A DNA stretch of 64,000 nt from Tragulus kanchil (lineage: Eukaryota; Chordata; Mammalia; Artiodactyla; Tragulidae), in NCBI GenBank assembly GCA_022376925.1, contig JAIOJX010000032.1, positions 100,742,794 through 100,806,793 of the forward strand. The letters run 5' to 3'. Position 1 is the first letter of the stretch. Each line of letters opens with the position of its first letter. Shown piece after piece: positions 12,131-24,369 of the stretch. The translations under genes and the position numbers were made by a program. Under the pieces are notes generated by a model. It was not told the origin of the DNA and did not search any database. It saw nothing but the letters and a program-made list of their open reading frames with translations.

Positions 12131-12340
12131 TTGCTTCCCTGGTGGTTCAGATGGTAAAGAATCTGCCTACAGTGCAGGACACCTGGATTTGATCCCTGGG
12201 TCAGGGGTCCCCTGGAGAAGGGCATGGCTACCCACTCCAGTATTCTTATCTGGAGAATCCCATGGACAGAGGAGCCTGGTGAGCTACAGTCCATGGGATC
12301 ACAAAGAGTCAGACATGACTGAGCATCTAAGCCTTGCACA
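12131..12340 (+). mobile_element. Bov-tA SINE (J4 copy B)
   Basis: Duplicated copy of the 11034-11243 element at the 1097-bp offset. Confidence 0.9.
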
Positions 12341-13017
12341 TGTTCACTTTCATGTGTATGTATAAACTGAATCACTTTGCTATACAAAAGACTTTCTTAA
12401 TAGGGTACTGAGGGGTTTTTTAGTTGGAGAATTATTGCTTTACAATGTTTTATTGTCTCACCTGTCCAACAATGTGAATCAGCTATAAGGAAACATATAC
12501 CTGAACCCTTTGGGGACTCCCTTGCACCCCCTAAGCCCATGCCAGCCCTTTAGGTCATCGCAGAGCACCAAGCAGAGTTCCTGTGCTATTTCCTGTTAGC
12601 TGTCTATTTTATACACGATTGTGTATATATGTCAGTGCTACTCTCTCAGTTTGTCCCAAGCTCTCCTTCCCCTCCTGTGTCCACGTGTCTGTTCTCCACA
12701 TCTCTGTCTCTATGCCTGGCCTGCAAGTAGGTTCATCACATACAGCAGAAATTAGTACAGCATTGTTAATCAACTACAGTTCAGTAAAATCTGGAATTGC
12801 TCTTAAATTCCCCTCAGTTTCCTCCATCTGTAAATACATCTAAATGCTTTCTAATCAGCTCAGTTCGACTCAAAATAACATGTATTGTCCATCTAAATTC
12901 AGCGTGCCCAAGCATAGTGATGGAAGCATGAGTAGAGGAGAGTACAGTCTGGTTCATGACCCTAAGGACCTCACAGTGTGAAGGGGGTGTAAGGAAAGCA
13001 GACATAACTATGGAAGT

Positions 13018-13038
13018 TGGTGTGTGTGTGTGTGTGTG
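13018..13038. repeat. (TG)n microsatellite
   Basis: A pure TG run, about two bases longer than its duplicate at 14216-14234. Confidence 0.9.
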
Positions 13039-13214
13039 ATTCCAGAATTATTTATTCCTTCTTGACATTGTTTTAGTAAACAGCTTTCTGGTTAAAGATT
13101 CTGTGATTATATTATGTCTCCTTTTTTAGAATCTTTTAGAAGATTTTAATAAAATAAAATAGGAAAAATAGCAGTCAGTCAAGGATGCTACAGAATATGG
13201 AGCAGGCTCTTCTA

Positions 13215-13440
13215 GGGCTTCCCTGATGGCTCATTGGTAAAGAATTCACTGAGTGGGAAAGTACTAATACAGGAGATGTGGGTTCGATCTCTGGCTTGGA
13301 AAGATCCCCTGGAGAAGGAAATGGCAACCCACTCCAGTATTCTTGCCTGGAAAAGCCCATGGACAGAGAAGCCTGATGGGCTATAGTCCATGGAGTCTCA
13401 AAAGAGTCAGACATGACTTAGTGACTGAACAACACAACAA
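13215..13440 (+). mobile_element. Bov-tA SINE, sense
   Basis: GGGCTTCCCTGATGGCTCAT to the GACTGAACAACACAACAA tail. TTCTAG precedes the element and recurs after its tail, a possible short target-site duplication. The copy in J5 copy B is at 14411-14636. Confidence 0.9.
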
Positions 13441-14410
13441 TTTCTAGCCTAACCTAAGAACTGGAAGGACCATTTGGAAGAGATTGATAACTTGTCTAAC
13501 TCTCAAAGGATAAATAGTTTAGATAGATGAATAAGTATGGAAAAGGCATTCCAAAAAGAGGGAAGAGTATGAACAAGTGCACGGAGCAAGTTCAGTGCGT
13601 CTGGAGGGGTGAGACAGAGGCAGGAAATGTGAAATGAAGCTAGTGATTGACACAGGAAAAGAGCAGAGGGTAGTATGTGGATAGCTAAGAGAGGTATGAT
13701 TTATCACGAGGATAATTGGGACCACTAAAGGATGTTAGCAGGAAGTGACATATAATCAGAATTGCATTTTAGAAGCACCATTAGCATAAACTTGATTTAG
13801 AAATTTCTAAGAAAGATTGTGTATATATGTCAGTGCTACTCTCTCAGTTTGTCCCAAGCTCTCCTTCCCCTCCTGTGTCCACGTGTCTGTTCTCCACATC
13901 TCTGTCTCTATGCCTGGCCTGCAAGTAGGTTCATCACATACAGCAGAAATTAGTACAGCATTGTTAATCAACTACAGTTCAGTAAAATCTGGAATTGCTC
14001 TTAAATTCCCCTCAGTTTCCTCCATCTGTAAATACATCTAAATGCTTTCTAATCAGCTCAGTTCGACTCAAAATAACATGTATTGTCCATCTAAATTCAG
14101 CGTGCCCAAGCATAGTGATGGAAGCATGAGTAGAGGAGAGTACAGTCTGGTTCATGACCCTAAGGACCTCACAGTGTGAAGGGGGTGTAAGGAAAGCAGA
14201 CATAACTATGGAAGTTGGTGTGTGTGTGTGTGTGATTCCAGAATTATTTATTCCTTCTTGACATTGTTTTAGTAAACAGCTTTCTGGTTAAAGATTCTGT
14301 GATTATATTATGTCTCCTTTTTTAGAATCTTTTAGAAGATTTTAATAAAATAAAATAGGAAAAATAGCAGTCAGTCAAGGATGCTACAGAATATGGAGCA
14401 GGCTCTTCTA

Positions 14411-14636
14411 GGGCTTCCCTGATGGCTCATTGGTAAAGAATTCACTGAGTGGGAAAGTACTAATACAGGAGATGTGGGTTCGATCTCTGGCTTGGAAAGA
14501 TCCCCTGGAGAAGGAAATGGCAACCCACTCCAGTATTCTTGCCTGGAAAAGCCCATGGACAGAGAAGCCTGATGGGCTATAGTCCATGGAGTCTCAAAAG
14601 AGTCAGACATGACTTAGTGACTGAACAACACAACAA
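14411..14636 (+). mobile_element. Bov-tA SINE (J5 copy B)
   Basis: Duplicate of the 13215-13440 element at the 1196-bp offset. Confidence 0.9.
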
Positions 14637-15010
14637 TTTCTAGCCTAACCTAAGAACTGGAAGGACCATTTGGAAGAGATTGATAACTTGTCTAACTCTC
14701 AAAGGATAAATAGTTTAGATAGATGAATAAGTATGGAAAAGGCATTCCAAAAAGAGGGAAGAGTATGAACAAGTGCACGGAGCAAGTTCAGTGCGTCTGG
14801 AGGGGTGAGACAGAGGCAGGAAATGTGAAATGAAGCTAGTGATTGACACAGGAAAAGAGCAGAGGGTAGTATGTGGATAGCTAAGAGAGGTATGATTTAT
14901 CACGAGGATAATTGGGACCACTAAAGGATGTTAGCAGGAAGTGACATATAATCAGAATTGCATTTTAGAAGCACCATTAGCATAAACTTGATTTAGAAAT
15001 TTCTAAGAAA

Positions 15011-15778
15011 GCCTTTTAAAATAGGATCCCCTCTAGGTCATTACCCCCAGAAACCTATTTACTTATTTCATTCAGTAGTTATTTGGTAAAAACTTATTGA
15101 GTACTTACTAGGAGTAAAGAATTGTGCTTGAGCTTGTCGGACGTACAGAGGTACATATGGTTTTCTCCCTGCTGACAAGGAGTTCACACACTGTTGGGAA
15201 AGATGAGGCATCTACTTGAGTAATTATGTAGTAGGACATGGAATGTAGTAAGAGGCATGAGATCAAAAGAGATATGCAGATATAATTCTATAGGTATGTT
15301 TTCCAGTCTATGCCTTAGACAAGATGTAGGCTACATAATAAGCCCTTATGCTGATTCATAATATATGGGCTCTCCAGAAATTGTTTTTGTGAGGCAAGTT
15401 TAGGATTTCCCAGGACAGTCCAGTCCACGGTGAGATTTGAGAACCATAGCCAGAAGCAATCTGAGGAAGGAGAAGTTACATTTTAAAAGGGGCTACTGAT
15501 GAAGGACTCCATGGTGTAGGAAGCATTTGAGCTATGTCTGGACAGATGTGTAGACTTTGGACAGTAGATGTCTGCCAAGGCCATTCCAGGTGGCAGGTGC
15601 ATTATTGGTTTTATGCTAGGATTCAGGAAAAGAAAGCCTATTTTGGGAGAACCCCAAGAGTTCTGCATGACTATAGCATAAAGAGGTATGATGTTGGTTT
15701 GAGACCAGATGGGGGAGGCAAAGAAGTTAATACTTTAATTGCTAGATAATTATAAAACATTACTAATTTTTCAAAAAT
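15011..15778. other. Non-coding stretch, old mammalian repeat remnant
   Basis: Around 15060-15240 the pattern (ATTGAGTACTTACTAGGAGT, AAGGAGTTCACACACTGTTG) matches a familiar old dispersed mammalian repeat that I cannot name securely. I see no gene. Confidence 0.45.
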
Positions 15779-15790
15779 GGAAAGGCATAA

Positions 15791-16094
15791 GTGAAAGTTG
15801 CTCAGTTGTGTCTGACTCTTTGCGACCCATGGACAAGCCGTGGAATTCTCCAGGCAAGAATACTGGAGTGGGTAGCCTTTCTCTTCTCCGGGGTTTTTTC
15901 CCAACCCAGGGATCAGACCCAGGTCTCCTGCATTGCAGACGGATTCTTTACCATCTGAGTCACTAGGGAAGCCTGAGAATTCTGGAATGGGTAGCCTATC
16001 TCTTCTCCAGGGGAACTTTCCAACCCAGGAGTTGAACTGGGGTCTCTTGCCTTGCGGGTGGATTCTTTACCAGCTGAGCTACAAGGGAATCCTG
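15791..16094 (-). mobile_element. Composite Bov-tA SINE (one and a half units) within a single TSD
   Basis: A full antisense Bov-tA (15791-15974) is followed directly by a second antisense head-half (about 15976-16094). The pair is flanked by GGAAAGGCATAA at 15779-15790 and 16095-16106, a perfect 12-bp target-site duplication. Both therefore entered as one unit, or the second half arose by duplication within the inserted element. The two halves have diverged (CTCCGGGG versus CTCCAGGG). Confidence 0.85.
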
Positions 16095-16106
16095 GGAAAG
16101 GCATAA

Positions 16107-18693
16107 CCAGAACTATATTTTAGATCCATCAGATTACTGAAGAAACATCTGAATGAGGCGAGATAACCTGTTAGAAAGTGATTGCAAAAATCTAGATAGA
16201 TGAAGACAGCCAGCTAGACAAGGGATAATTAAGTAACAGCTGCGATTCACTGTACTCAGAGTTAGGAGAATTGTTGTGTGTTTTTCTTCTTCAGTAAGCC
16301 CTGAGAAACCCTAGGAAATGAATAGGAACAAACCCATGATTTCTTAACCATAATTCAAAAATCCAATAAGCTCTAAACCCCACAATTTTTTCATAACTAT
16401 TTCGGTGTCAGAAGCCCTGAACCAACATGCCACTTTATGTTTGCTATAGTAGATGAACATTAATATGTCTTACTATAGAAATAGCACCATGTTTCATCAC
16501 AGCATGCTGCCTCAGACCACATATATAGAGTTTGCAATATATAACCTTTCTAAAATTGAAAGTCGTCTCAGTTCCAAAGCACACCTGGACCAAGGATTTT
16601 CTTGTAAAGGGATTGTAGACTTAAATTAATGTTGGTTTTGTAAAGACTGAAACTAAATCTGAGAGAACCTAAGTAATTTTCCAAGGAAAGAGAAAGAAAG
16701 GGACCTGAGTTCCTATGAAGGGAAGGCATCAATCAAAGGGCCTTTGCAGAGATAGCACGAACCTACAAGTTTTCATGTTGAACATGATGAAGATGATTAC
16801 TTATGTTGGTACGACTGGCATTCTTGAAAGAAAGTTCAAATGGCTCTGCAATTAGTGATGGGTAGGCAAAAAGGCCCTCATGAAGAGAAGGGTCCGGGCA
16901 GATGTAGGCAAGAAAGCAGTAGTGATCAGATGTTAAATCCACTAAAAAGCCCTTTTGAACCATCATATCTTCTCTCTCTTATTGTCCATCAAAGGCAACT
17001 AAAATTTATTCTCTGAGTGAAAGCTTTTCAGGTCCTAAGTGAGAAGGGCTTCACAGACAAATAATGACTTTCTCCTTCCACTTCACCTGCTGTATCTACT
17101 CACCTGAAAGTGCAGTGGCCCCACGTGCCTCCCACCTCTGCCTGTGCTGTTCCTTCAGCCGTGAATGTCTGCAGAGCCCCTGCCTCTCCAATGAGCACCC
17201 CTTACACCCTTCAATCTCACCTCTGAGGGAAGGACTCCCTGAATGGGCTAGGCCAAACTAAGTTTTCACCTCACTGTATTTCCATGAATCCCATACATAG
17301 ACTTCATTCAGCAATTGTTGATTCTAAGTGCCTTGAGTAACTAGGGATCAAATGGTTTGAATTATTCTGTTTAGATAGCCTAACTATCAACAAAAGATAC
17401 AATGATGGAATGGCATGTCTTTGCCCTGGAGAAAGATTGAGTTTAGTGGGAGAGACAGAATAGGAAGCAGTTATGATAAGCTGGAATGAATGTGATAAGC
17501 ACTGAGTCCAACGTCAGCAGGTGAGGCATTTGGCCTGGAACTGTGAGAGGACAGGAGGCTTGGGAAGATGGTGCCCAAAGGAGACTTGAGTGTGTAGGGG
17601 GACCTACTCTGTCTCTTTCCTGCTTGCCATCTGTAGACGCTTTCCAGTACCTACTGAATAAAATCCTAAATCCTTAACTCCAAGTTTTCTGAATGTGCCC
17701 TCTCTAATAGGTGATTTTAGTCTTTATACACTGTAAGGTAGGATCTACCCTGAGTATACACCAGGTGGGAAGAAAGAGCAGGAAGAGAGTTTAACCAGGG
17801 AATTCTAGACCCTAGTGATGTGCAGTGGAGGGAGGACTGACATAATATACTCCAGAGGGATTAGATCCATCCAGGGGATCTAATTCGGGTATATGGGGAA
17901 ATGAAGACAGCAGGAGAGAGTAGACAGGGAAGAAATATTGGGGCCTGAGAATTAATGTGAGTGAGTCAAAGAATTGCTGGAGTTAAGGTACCCGAATAGG
18001 TACGTGGCTGAAATAGGAGATGGAGATGCAAAAATAGGAGACTTAAAACTGATGTGTTAACCACTTGGAGCAATGGTCTGGAGGGATGGGGGGGGGAACC
18101 TGGGTCGGGGGAGGGTCAAGGGATATGCATCTGATTGATCTGGGAACATACATGTACAAAAATAAATAAATAAATAAATAAAAATAATAGGTCACAAAAC
18201 TAAGTAAAGCTAAAAATATATATTATTTAGAAATATGTATGTATATGGTTAAAAAAAAAGGTTTTTGAAAAATACAAAAAATTCAGAATAGTGAGTGGTT
18301 TCCTCTTGAAAGATGGAAAGAAATGGGACAGAAACTTCAGGCTGTATTATTATGCATTATTTTCCTGTTCTTCAGCTGTGTGGTGAGTTCATGATATTTG
18401 TTTAATTTTTATACTTTATAACATACACGTTGTGTACCATCAGTCTTCAGTGTGCAACAAATAAAACACTTTTCAAAAAAAAAAAAAAAAGAATAAAGGA
18501 AGTGCATTTTCCAATAAAAAAAAAAAAAAAAAACTGATGTGTTAGAGATAGCCCAGTTGTTGGTGACGACAAAGTCTATGGTGTATCCATGGAAACCAGT
18601 GGTTGAGGTCAGGTGGAGCACAAGGTTGTCAGTCATAAATTCAGAATGTTGAAAGGATTATCTGTATGGATTCTACATTTGCTTGTTGTCACA
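16107..18693. other. Long non-coding stretch, no gene seen
   Basis: No exon or gene supported. An L2-like segment may lie at about 17060-17270 (GTGCTGTTCCTTCAGCCGTG). A G-rich tract and an (AAAT)n tail lie at 18085-18185, and two A-runs at 18475-18532. Open frames are short and lack family resemblance. Confidence 0.5.
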
Positions 18694-19044
18694 GGTTTCC
18701 TAGGGAAGAGAGAGGAGTGAGCCAGATGCTAACATCTTTAATAGAAAGAGTGGCCAACAGTGTTGTAAATGACTTCCATAGGAGGCAGAGGGTTGAGTCT
18801 GATATTCTGTTAGGTGGAGTTGGTATTGCTAAGGAAGAAGAATGATCTGGAAGCAGCAGTGAAGGGCTAAGAGAACACATCCTGGACCGGAAGAAGAGGA
18901 GTGTGGCCACACTTGGGAGAGCGTCAGGGGAAGTGTGTCCAGGGGAGACAGCAGTTTAAGTTAGAGCGAAGTGGTGGGTAGTACCCCTTCACTTTTCTTT
19001 ATAAATCAGCATCAAAATGGTATTTTCCTAATATCTTAAGATAT

Positions 19045-19380
19045 CCCTTGTATATGGAATCTAAAAAGAAATGGTATAAATGAGCTTAACTTACAAAGCA
19101 GAAAGAGACTCACAGACTTTGAGAAGGAGCTTCTGGCTGCCAGGGGAAAGGGATAGCTAGGAGCTGGGGGTCATCAGCTGCTGTATCTAAAATGGATAAG
19201 CAGCAAGGGCCTACAGTGTAGCACATGGAGCTCTGCTCAGTGTTATGTGGCAGCCCGGATGAGAGGAGGGTTTGAGGGAGACTGGGTATAGGAGTGGCTC
19301 AGTCCCTCTGCTGTCCACCTGCAACTGCCACAGGATTGTTTGTTCATCAGCTATACCCCAATATAAAATAAGACTTTAAA
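19045..19380 (+). mobile_element. L1 3' end, sense
   Basis: GTATATGGAATCTAAAAAGA, AAAGAGACTCACAGACTTTG, GGATAAGCAGCAAGGGCCTA and the terminal ATACCCCAATATAAAATAAG before an A-run are standard L1 3' sequences. The duplicate is at 20146-20481. Confidence 0.85.
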
Positions 19381-20145
19381 AAAAAAAACTGGCTTCTCCT
19401 TTGGGAACTTATTTTATGTATATTCTGATGGTGACTTTCACTTCCTGAGTCACTAGAATTCACTGAGCACCTGTATGCCTTGTTCACTGCAGTTGGCAGT
19501 GTGCTGGAACATGTCATTGTAGATGTAAACTCAGGGAACTGTGACGCAGGAGTGGGTCACCAGGCAGTCTGCCACAGCAGGGCAAACTCCAGAGAGGGTG
19601 AGGCAGCTCTCTGTACCATGTTTTATAAACCAGAAGTCAGGACATGTGATTTGTCACAGAGTATATTCTCATTTGCAGATCTAGTTTGAAAGGGGGTAAC
19701 GACACTACGTTGTATTTTGCTATCTGGTTCTGCATTTTCTTATCACCTTTTAAATTACACTGAGTTATGATTGCCTTGAAAATGCAAGATGCATGGTTTC
19801 CTAGGGAAGAGAGGAGTGAGCCAGATGCTAACATCTTTAATAGAAAGAGTGGCCAACAGTGTTGTAAATGACTTCCATAGGAGGCAGAGGGTTGAGTCTG
19901 ATATTCTGTTAGGTGGAGTTGGTATTGCTAAGGAAGAAGAATGATCTGGAAGCAGCAGTGAAGGGCTAAGAGAACACATCCTGGACCGGAAGAAGAGGAG
20001 TGTGGCCACACTTGGGAGAGCGTCAGGGGAAGTGTGTCCAGGGGAGACAGCAGTTTAAGTTAGAGCGAAGTGGTGGGTAGTACCCCTTCACTTTTCTTTA
20101 TAAATCAGCATCAAAATGGTATTTTCCTAATATCTTAAGATATCC

Positions 20146-20481
20146 CTTGTATATGGAATCTAAAAAGAAATGGTATAAATGAGCTTAACTTACAAAGCAG
20201 AAAGAGACTCACAGACTTTGAGAAGGAGCTTCTGGCTGCCAGGGGAAAGGGATAGCTAGGGAGCTGGGGGTCATCAGCTGCTGTATCTAAAATGGATAAG
20301 CAGCAAGGGCCTACAGTGTAGCACATGGAGCTCTGCTCAGTGTTATGTGGCAGCCCGGATGAGAGGAGGGTTTGAGGGAGACTGGGTATAGGAGTGGCTC
20401 AGTCCCTCTGCTGTCCACCTGCAACTGCCACAGGATTGTTTGTTCATCAGCTATACCCCAATATAAAATAAGACTTTAAAA
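20146..20481 (+). mobile_element. L1 3' end (J6 copy B)
   Basis: Duplicate of 19045-19380 at the 1101-bp offset. Confidence 0.85.
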
Positions 20482-20919
20482 AAAAAAACTGGCTTCTCCT
20501 TTGGGAACTTATTTTATGTATATTCTGATGGTGACTTTCACTTCCTGAGTCACTAGAATTCACTGAGCACCTGTATGCCTTGTTCACTGCAGTTGGCAGT
20601 GTGCTGGAACATGTCATTGTAGATGTAAACTCAGGGAACTGTGACGCAGGAGTGGGTCACCAGGCAGTCTGCCACAGCAGGGCAAACTCCAGAGAGGGTG
20701 AGGCAGCTCTCTGTACCATGTTTTATAAACCAGAAGTCAGGACATGTGATTTGTCACAGAGTATATTCTCATTTGCAGATCTAGTTTGAAAGGGGGTAAC
20801 GACACTACGTTGTATTTTGCTATCTGGTTCTGCATTTTCTTATCACCTTTTAAATTACACTGAGTTATGATTGCCTTGAAAATGCAAGATGCATGGTCAT
20901 GGTGTCATATAGTTAAGTG

Positions 20920-21990
20920 AGTTTTTGAAGCTTTATTGAGGTGTAGTTGATTTACAATGTTGTGTTAATTTCTTCAGTACAGCAAAGTAATTTGTGTGTG
21001 TGTGTGTATGTATATAATATGTATATATGTATATATTCTTTTTCATGCTCTTTATCATTTTGGTTTGTCATATTAGGTACAGTTCCCTGTACTATACAGT
21101 AGGACCTTCTTTATCCATCCTATATATAATAGTTGGCTCTGCTAATCCCAGACTCCCATTTCTTCCTTCTGCTACCCACCCCTCCCACTGGCAATAAATC
21201 TGTTTTCTGTATCTGTAAGTTTGTTTTTGCTTAGTAGATATGTAGATTTGTATCATGTTTTAGAGTCCATAATATAAATATAATATAAATGATATTATAT
21301 GTCTCTTTCTGGCTTATCAGTACTTCGCTTAGTATAATAATCTCTAGATCCATCCATGTTGCTGCAAATGGCATTATTTCATTCTTTTTTATGGCCAGTG
21401 TTCCTTTGTGTGTATGTGTATGTGTGTGTGTGTGTGTGTGTGTGTCAAGATATATAGAGATATATCACCTCCCTTCTATCCGTTCACCTGTCAATGGACA
21501 TTTAGGTTGCTTCCATGTCTTGGCTATCATGAAGCAGTGCTTTGGTGGACACAAGAGTGCGTGTGCCTTTATGAAGTATAGTTTTGTCTGAGTATATGCC
21601 CAGGTCTTGGATTGCTGGATCGTACAGCAACTCTATTTTGAGTTTTTTGAGGAACCTCCATTCTGTTTTCTCTAATGGCTTCACTAGTTTATATTCTCAC
21701 CAGCAGTGCGGGGAGGTGGGGGGGGGGTTCCCTTTTGGTCTCACCCTCTCCTGCATTTGTTACTTGTAGACTTTTTGCTGATAGCCACTCTGACTGGTGT
21801 GAGGTGATATCTCATTGCATTGATTTGCATGTCTCTAGTAATTTGTGATGCTGAGCATCGTCTCATGTGCTTGTTGGTCTTCTGTATGTTGTCTTGGGAA
21901 AAATATCTGTTGAGGTTCTGCTCATCCTTTGATTGGGCTGCTTGGTTGTGGTGGTGGTGTTTTAAGTGTCTAGACAGTGCTTGGCCCACA
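20920..21990 (-). mobile_element. L1 3' fragment, antisense
   Basis: It starts with GAGGTGTAGTTGATTTACAA (3' UTR) and continues as antisense ORF2 tail. The frame at 21502-21684 (-) contains [19 protein letters not shown], a degenerate form of the ORF2 C-terminal motif. It includes a (TG)n run (21411-21445) and a G-run at 21711-21728. Confidence 0.88.
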
Positions 21991-21999
21991 GTGATGTCA

Positions 22000-22689
22000 T
22001 GTAAAGCATGTATATGTCAAAAAGGCATTTAATGCCAGTCTTGGATATGGTTATCATTATTATTCCTTAGATTCCTGTAAAATAAATGAGAGATGTCTTT
22101 CCCTCCTAATTTGACTATACATGTTATTGCAGATATAAAAATACCGGATACAGAGAACTAGAGTTCAGACATAACCATCTCACTCTGGTCCCCCTATTCT
22201 TCTAGAATAGCAACCTTTGTTTTCCTTGGCTGGTTGTTACTCCTAGGCTAATTTCCATTTCAAAGGGATAAATCTCTTGTGTTTAGAGGACATCGCTGTC
22301 TTTTATCTTAGGTTGTCCCTGCAGTATCTGGAATTGTTTTGGCTTTGCTTCCCCGATGAGGTATTTGAGGCTTGCTCCATCCAGACCCGGAGTGCCAAGG
22401 CCATCTGCCATGGGTATTTTCAAGGTTGTCTTTTGACATTTTAGCATATACATAATTCGCTTCTGTGTGCCTTCTAAGCTGTTTATGGGAAAATAAAATA
22501 AAATTCTGTACAAGTACAGTGCATGAATTATGTGAATGCTCATTTTTATAATGTCCATTCTTTAATTAAGTCATTCATTCAACAAGCATTTGGTGCTCCC
22601 CAGGGCTAGTGCTGGAGGGATCAAAATAAATGAGACACTGTCCTCATCTCAATAGGATGCTAAAGGGCTTGTGAGTCAAGAATTCGTTT
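22000..22689. other. Non-coding stretch, no gene seen
   Basis: No supported gene. An old mammalian repeat remnant is likely at 22563-22670 (TCATTCATTCAACAAGCATT). Confidence 0.45.
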
Positions 22690-22700
22690 CATTCACCTTA

Positions 22701-22962
22701 TTTTTTTAAAAAATTTGGCCTCTTTTATTGGTTTTTCGTTTATTTATTTTTATCCGCCTTTGTTCTTTGGCCTCTGTGGGCCTCCCATTGCAGTGGCCTC
22801 TCTCACTGCAGTGCACCAGCTCTGGGTGCATGCGCTCCAGAGCACTGACTCGTAATTGGACACACCCACCCACCCGCTCCACGGCATGTGGTATCTTCCC
22901 AGGCCAGGGATCGAACTGGCACTGCAAGGTGGACTCTACCCACTAGACCACCAAGGAAACCC
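22701..22962 (-). mobile_element. CHR-type SINE, antisense, with TSD
   Basis: The antisense element has a T-rich tail at the left, GTTCTTTGGCCTCTGTGGGC, GAGCACTGACTCGTAATTGG, GGCATGTGGTATCTTCCCAG, the tRNA B-box-like GGGATCGAACTGG, and CACCAAGGAAACCCC at the head. CATTCACCT flanks it at 22690-22698 and 22963-22971. Confidence 0.85.
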
Positions 22963-23040
22963 CATTCACCTCATTTTTATTGAGCACCTACTGTGGAATC
23001 AAATATGCTTTTGGCCACTGATGTTATCACAGTGAAAACA

Positions 23041-23042
<2 letters not shown>

Positions 23043-23095
<53 letters not shown>
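23043..23095. repeat. (TG)n microsatellite, about 26 units
   Basis: An uninterrupted TG run inside an old repeat remnant. Likely polymorphic. Confidence 0.95.
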
Positions 23096-23096
<1 letters not shown>

Positions 23097-23159
23097 TGTC
23101 ATATCTCTTCTCAAAGAGTTTACATTCTGATCAAGGGAGACAGACAATATATTGGGTGT

Positions 23160-24369
23160 TGTGCTATGAAGAAACAAAAAACTAAAATGTCCTGGCTACT
23201 GGTTTTTGTTGTAGACAACCACATCTCTTGTTGCCCATTTGAGCAGAAAAGATTTATAACGGGTTATGTTTGGAGTCTCCAGAAGGCCTGAGGATGGGCT
23301 TGTGTGCTATATCTAAGTGAAATATCCAATGTAAGACCATTCCCCTGGGAACACATGGATGCTGCTGCCCAGGGCACAGCATGAGAACGTCTGTCACAGC
23401 TACTCCACAGGGGATCCACTCTCCCTGTGAGTGTTGTTGTTTCCCATGCCCTGTGGATACCTGTGCTTGGCAGAACTCTAACTGAAAGAGTGCATTGGAA
23501 ACTGATTTCTGAGCTTTCCAGGATCCGTACTAGGGGAAGGCTCAGTAGGAAGAAAACCTCATTTAAAACTTTTGGTGGGCATTGAATCCTCATCTGAGTG
23601 TTTCCCTCTCCTTTTACTCCCTCACCTCCCATTCCCTCTGGAAGCCACTGGGGCTTTGCTTCTGCCAGTGTCCATGAAATGGTTTTCATCTTGACAGGTT
23701 CCACCAGACACTTTTCCATACGTATCTTACAGAACTCTTCTGCTGCACTTGCCTCTGTGGACACTTGTTCCTCACTAATACTGCCCAACCCTTCTCTTAC
23801 TCTCCCAACCTTCTATCTCTCTGCTGCTTCTTAGACCTTCTTGGCCTCTGCCACTGTCCCTTGACTCAGATCTCACTGCACATACACCTCCATAATCTGG
23901 TCCTTTCTCATGGCCTCAACAACCACTTCTAATAGTAACAGCAAGAGTTAGCGCTTAATGAGCACTTTTTTATGCCTTCTAAATGTTTCATATGTAGTTA
24001 ATAATTGAATCCACATAACAACTGTATTAGTTTCCTAGCACTGTGTTGATAGATTATCACCAGTATAGTAGTTTATAGTAGCACAGAGTTATTATTTTAT
24101 GGTTCTGGACATCTTTGAGGTGCCTTTACTTACTGATGACATCTGTCCTTTGAGGAATGCAATTTTTATAAGACAAGTACAGTGTAGTTAAGTAATTTGG
24201 TGTGGGTCATAAAGCTAGTAATTGGCAGAGATGGCATTTAAGCTTACTTGGACTTAAAATCCATGCTCTTAAGCTCCTGCAAACCAGCAAACCCGTCACA
24301 CCCCATCTAAGTCTCAGCTGTGCTCATCCTTTCTCCAATATCTATATTTACAGTCCTCAGTCTTAGTTT
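23160..24369. other. Non-coding stretch with old repeat remnants
   Basis: A 174-residue open frame at 23264-23788 (-) shows no recognisable domain. Segments near 23940-24027 and 24170-24290 resemble one old mammalian repeat split by another insertion (24028-24170). Confidence 0.45.

Larger units (their letters stand above)
10664..12858 (+). repeat. Tandem duplication J4 (10664-11760 / 11761-12858)
   Basis: Unit 1097 bp with CTCAGTT shared at unit start, junction and end. A notable difference is TTCCTTCCTCTG (copy A, ~11567) versus TTCCCCTCCTGTG (copy B). It contains the L1 3' end, the nested Bov-tA and a second, antisense L1 3' piece. Confidence 0.95.
12617..15010 (+). repeat. Tandem duplication J5 (12617-13814 / 13815-15010)
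   Basis: Unit 1196-1198 bp; the 2-bp difference is in a (TG)n tract (about 13018-13038 versus 14216-14234). The left end overlaps J4 copy B, so 11520-11757 recurs at 12617 and 13815. Each copy holds a sense Bov-tA. Only 1 bp of microhomology is visible at the junction. Confidence 0.95.
18694..20894 (+). repeat. Tandem duplication J6 (18694-19794 / 19795-20894)
   Basis: Unit about 1101 bp; GGT is shared at the junction. Differences are small indels (GAGAGAGGAG versus GAGAGGAG at the start; CTAGGAGC versus CTAGGGAGC). It carries an L1 3' end. Confidence 0.95.

Noticed and set aside
23043..23095. (TG)n runs as regulatory Z-DNA elements
   Set aside because: Ordinary microsatellites, with nothing nearby to support a regulatory role.
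23264..23788. 174-residue open frame on the - strand
   Set aside because: No recognisable domain or family pattern. It lies next to old repeat remnants and has no splice or promoter context. Length alone is not enough in a 64-kb vertebrate window.
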